Below, piece after piece: positions 5,626-6,284 of a DNA stretch of 6,284 bases (positions are counted from its first letter, which is position 1; every line of letters begins with the position of its first letter). The translations under genes were made by a program, and so were the position numbers. The notes below the pieces were generated by a model. It saw only the letters and a program-made list of their open reading frames with translations. It was not told where the DNA came from and searched no databases. The DNA comes from Nitrospirota bacterium (GTDB lineage: Bacteria > Nitrospinota > Nitrospinia > Nitrospinales > Nitrospinaceae): the NCBI GenBank assembly GCA_030600405.1, contig JAUVMD010000083.1, forward strand, positions 1-6,284. Reading direction: 5' to 3'.

Positions 5626-5630
5626 GGAGG
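5626..5630 (+). promoter_or_regulatory. Strong ribosome binding site of the thiolase gene
   Basis: GGAGG, extending to GGAGGT, ends six bases before ATG 5637. It is the best Shine-Dalgarno in the window and fixes the start of the thiolase gene. Confidence 0.85.
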
Positions 5631-5636
5631 TCTGAA

Positions 5637-6284
5637 ATGGCTGGGAAGCTGGAAAGAAAAGTGGTGTTGTTGTCCGGCGGCAAGGTGGATTATTTTGCCA
5701 AGGCCAATCCCGACCTGATGTTTTATGAAATGGCGATGCAAGCCACCAAAGAGGCGGTGGCCGGGATCGGCCTCAAGCCCAAAGAGTTCCGCGCCCTCAT
5801 GAAAGAAAAGGGCGCCGTCATCATCACCCATTTCGCGGACCATTTCGCCGGTCAATTGCTGGGCGAAGCGTTGGCGCGGGATTACATCGGATTGAACCCG
5901 GTGGAATCCTACCGCGTGGTGGGTGGCGGTTGTACCGGAGGGCTGGGGGTGCAGTCCGCCATCGAGAAGGTCGCCTCCGGAAGGCAGGATATCGCGTTGG
6001 CGGTGGGTTACGAGAAGATGTCCGAAGTTGACACCTTCCAGGGTAATGAATTTATCGCGCATGCGTCCTGTACGGTGACTGACCTTCCGCAAGGGGGTTT
6101 TTATCCTCTTTATTATGCGGCGATGGCCCAGGCCTATATGGATACCTTTATCGGCCATACCGTTTCCGCGGAAGATTTGCGGGACGCCTTCGATAAAATC
6201 GCCGTCCTCATGCGCAACAATGCACAATACAACCGCCGGGCCCAAACCTGCAGCGAAAACCCTTATGCCACCCCTACCACCAGC
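5637..6284 (+). CDS. Thiolase-family protein (acyl-CoA acyltransferase-like), 3' end beyond window
   Basis: The first 216 codons are present and the frame is still open at the window edge. The thiolase N-terminal fold is recognisable. The nucleophile region is VVGGGCTGGLGVQSAIEKV with Cys99 as the likely acyl-carrying cysteine, followed by the family's SGRQDIALAVGYEKMSEV (114-131), and later NNAQYN and ENPYATP around 194-213, which correspond to the 'KNHxNxxxNPYA' region. Thiolases form or split the carbon-carbon bond of 3-ketoacyl-CoA in the cytoplasm. The wording is closer to the SCP-x/lipid-transfer-like thiolases that often work with a DUF35 OB-fold partner than to the classical FadA/AtoB type. 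The catalytic C-terminal His and Cys motifs are beyond the window, so enzymatic competence cannot be judged. Confidence 0.88.
   Translation, partial: MAGKLERKVVLLSGGKVDYFAKANPDLMFYEMAMQATKEAVAGIGLKPKEFRALMKEKGAVIITHFADHFAGQLLGEALARDYIGLNPVESYRVVGGGCTGGLGVQSAIEKVASGRQDIALAVGYEKMSEVDTFQGNEFIAHASCTVTDLPQGGFYPLYYAAMAQAYMDTFIGHTVSAEDLRDAFDKIAVLMRNNAQYNRRAQTCSENPYATPTTS

Larger units (their letters stand above)
5125..5636. other. Non-coding, repeat-rich gap between SUMF1-domain and thiolase genes
   Basis: No credible protein gene is visible in this 512-base divergent interval. It holds a possible promoter for the minus-strand gene (5141-5169), the second tRNA-Ala-like fragment (5208-5290) with an inner perfect hairpin (5259-5275), GGGGCGG-type inverted arms with two alternative partners (5298-5384), a TCCCGA palindrome (5551-5566), and two pairs of 10-bp short repeats (5171/5565 direct, 5210/5577 inverted). 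The thiolase ribosome site is at its right end. A run of seven C (5155-5161) sits between the promoter elements. Confidence 0.6.

Noticed and set aside
5604..6245. Long minus-strand open frame (213 codons)
   Set aside because: It is antisense to the thiolase coding region, whose protein motifs and strong ribosome site are clear.
1..6284. CRISPR array, transposase or integrase gene
   Set aside because: No regularly spaced repeats and no transposase or integrase motifs in any coding frame.

Overview
The window looks like chromosomal DNA from a Gram-negative bacterium, probably environmental. Two proteins have export signals followed by periplasmic-type domains. The 4-hydroxyphenylpyruvate dioxygenase (HPPD) and fumarylacetoacetate hydrolase (FAH) genes point to aerobic aromatic metabolism. 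Base composition is mixed, with well-conserved coding regions separated by long, structured, AT-richer gaps. A Nitrospinota- or deltaproteobacteria-like origin is a guess from overall flavour and cannot be proved from the sequence.

Layout, left to right. (1) Bases 1-1474, minus strand: a tyrosine-catabolism pair. hppD (344-1474) is followed by the start of a FAH-family hydrolase gene (1-347, cut by the window edge). The two genes overlap by four bases (ATGA), so they are almost certainly translated together. (2) Bases 1475-2050: a non-coding stretch. It holds a strong dyad in the hppD leader, several small hairpins, and a fragment that reads as the 3' half of a tRNA-Ala whose T-loop has been enlarged by an insertion, followed nine bases later by an intrinsic terminator. 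(3) Bases 2051-3676, plus strand: a secreted TPR-type protein. (4) Bases 3763-5124, minus strand: an exported TPR plus SUMF1/formylglycine-generating-enzyme-fold protein, convergent with the previous gene. (5) Bases 5125-5636: a second non-coding stretch. It contains another copy of the tRNA-Ala-like fragment in the same orientation, with a larger T-loop insertion, plus several short repeats and dyads. (6) Bases 5637-6284, plus strand: the first 216 codons of a thiolase-family gene, cut by the window edge.

HPPD would convert 4-hydroxyphenylpyruvate to homogentisate. The FAH-family protein would act two steps later, hydrolysing fumarylacetoacetate to fumarate and acetoacetate. Homogentisate dioxygenase and maleylacetoacetate isomerase are not in view. 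The TPR and SUMF1 genes are convergent, so they are not an operon, but both products appear to be exported TPR proteins.

The most interesting signal is the pair of tRNA-Ala-derived direct repeats (about 1783-1849 and 5208-5290) that bracket the TPR/SUMF1 gene pair. They share not only tRNA sequence but also the same insertion inside the T-loop. They therefore descend from one already-modified ancestor and may be a dispersed tRNA-derived repeat or relics of an integration site.
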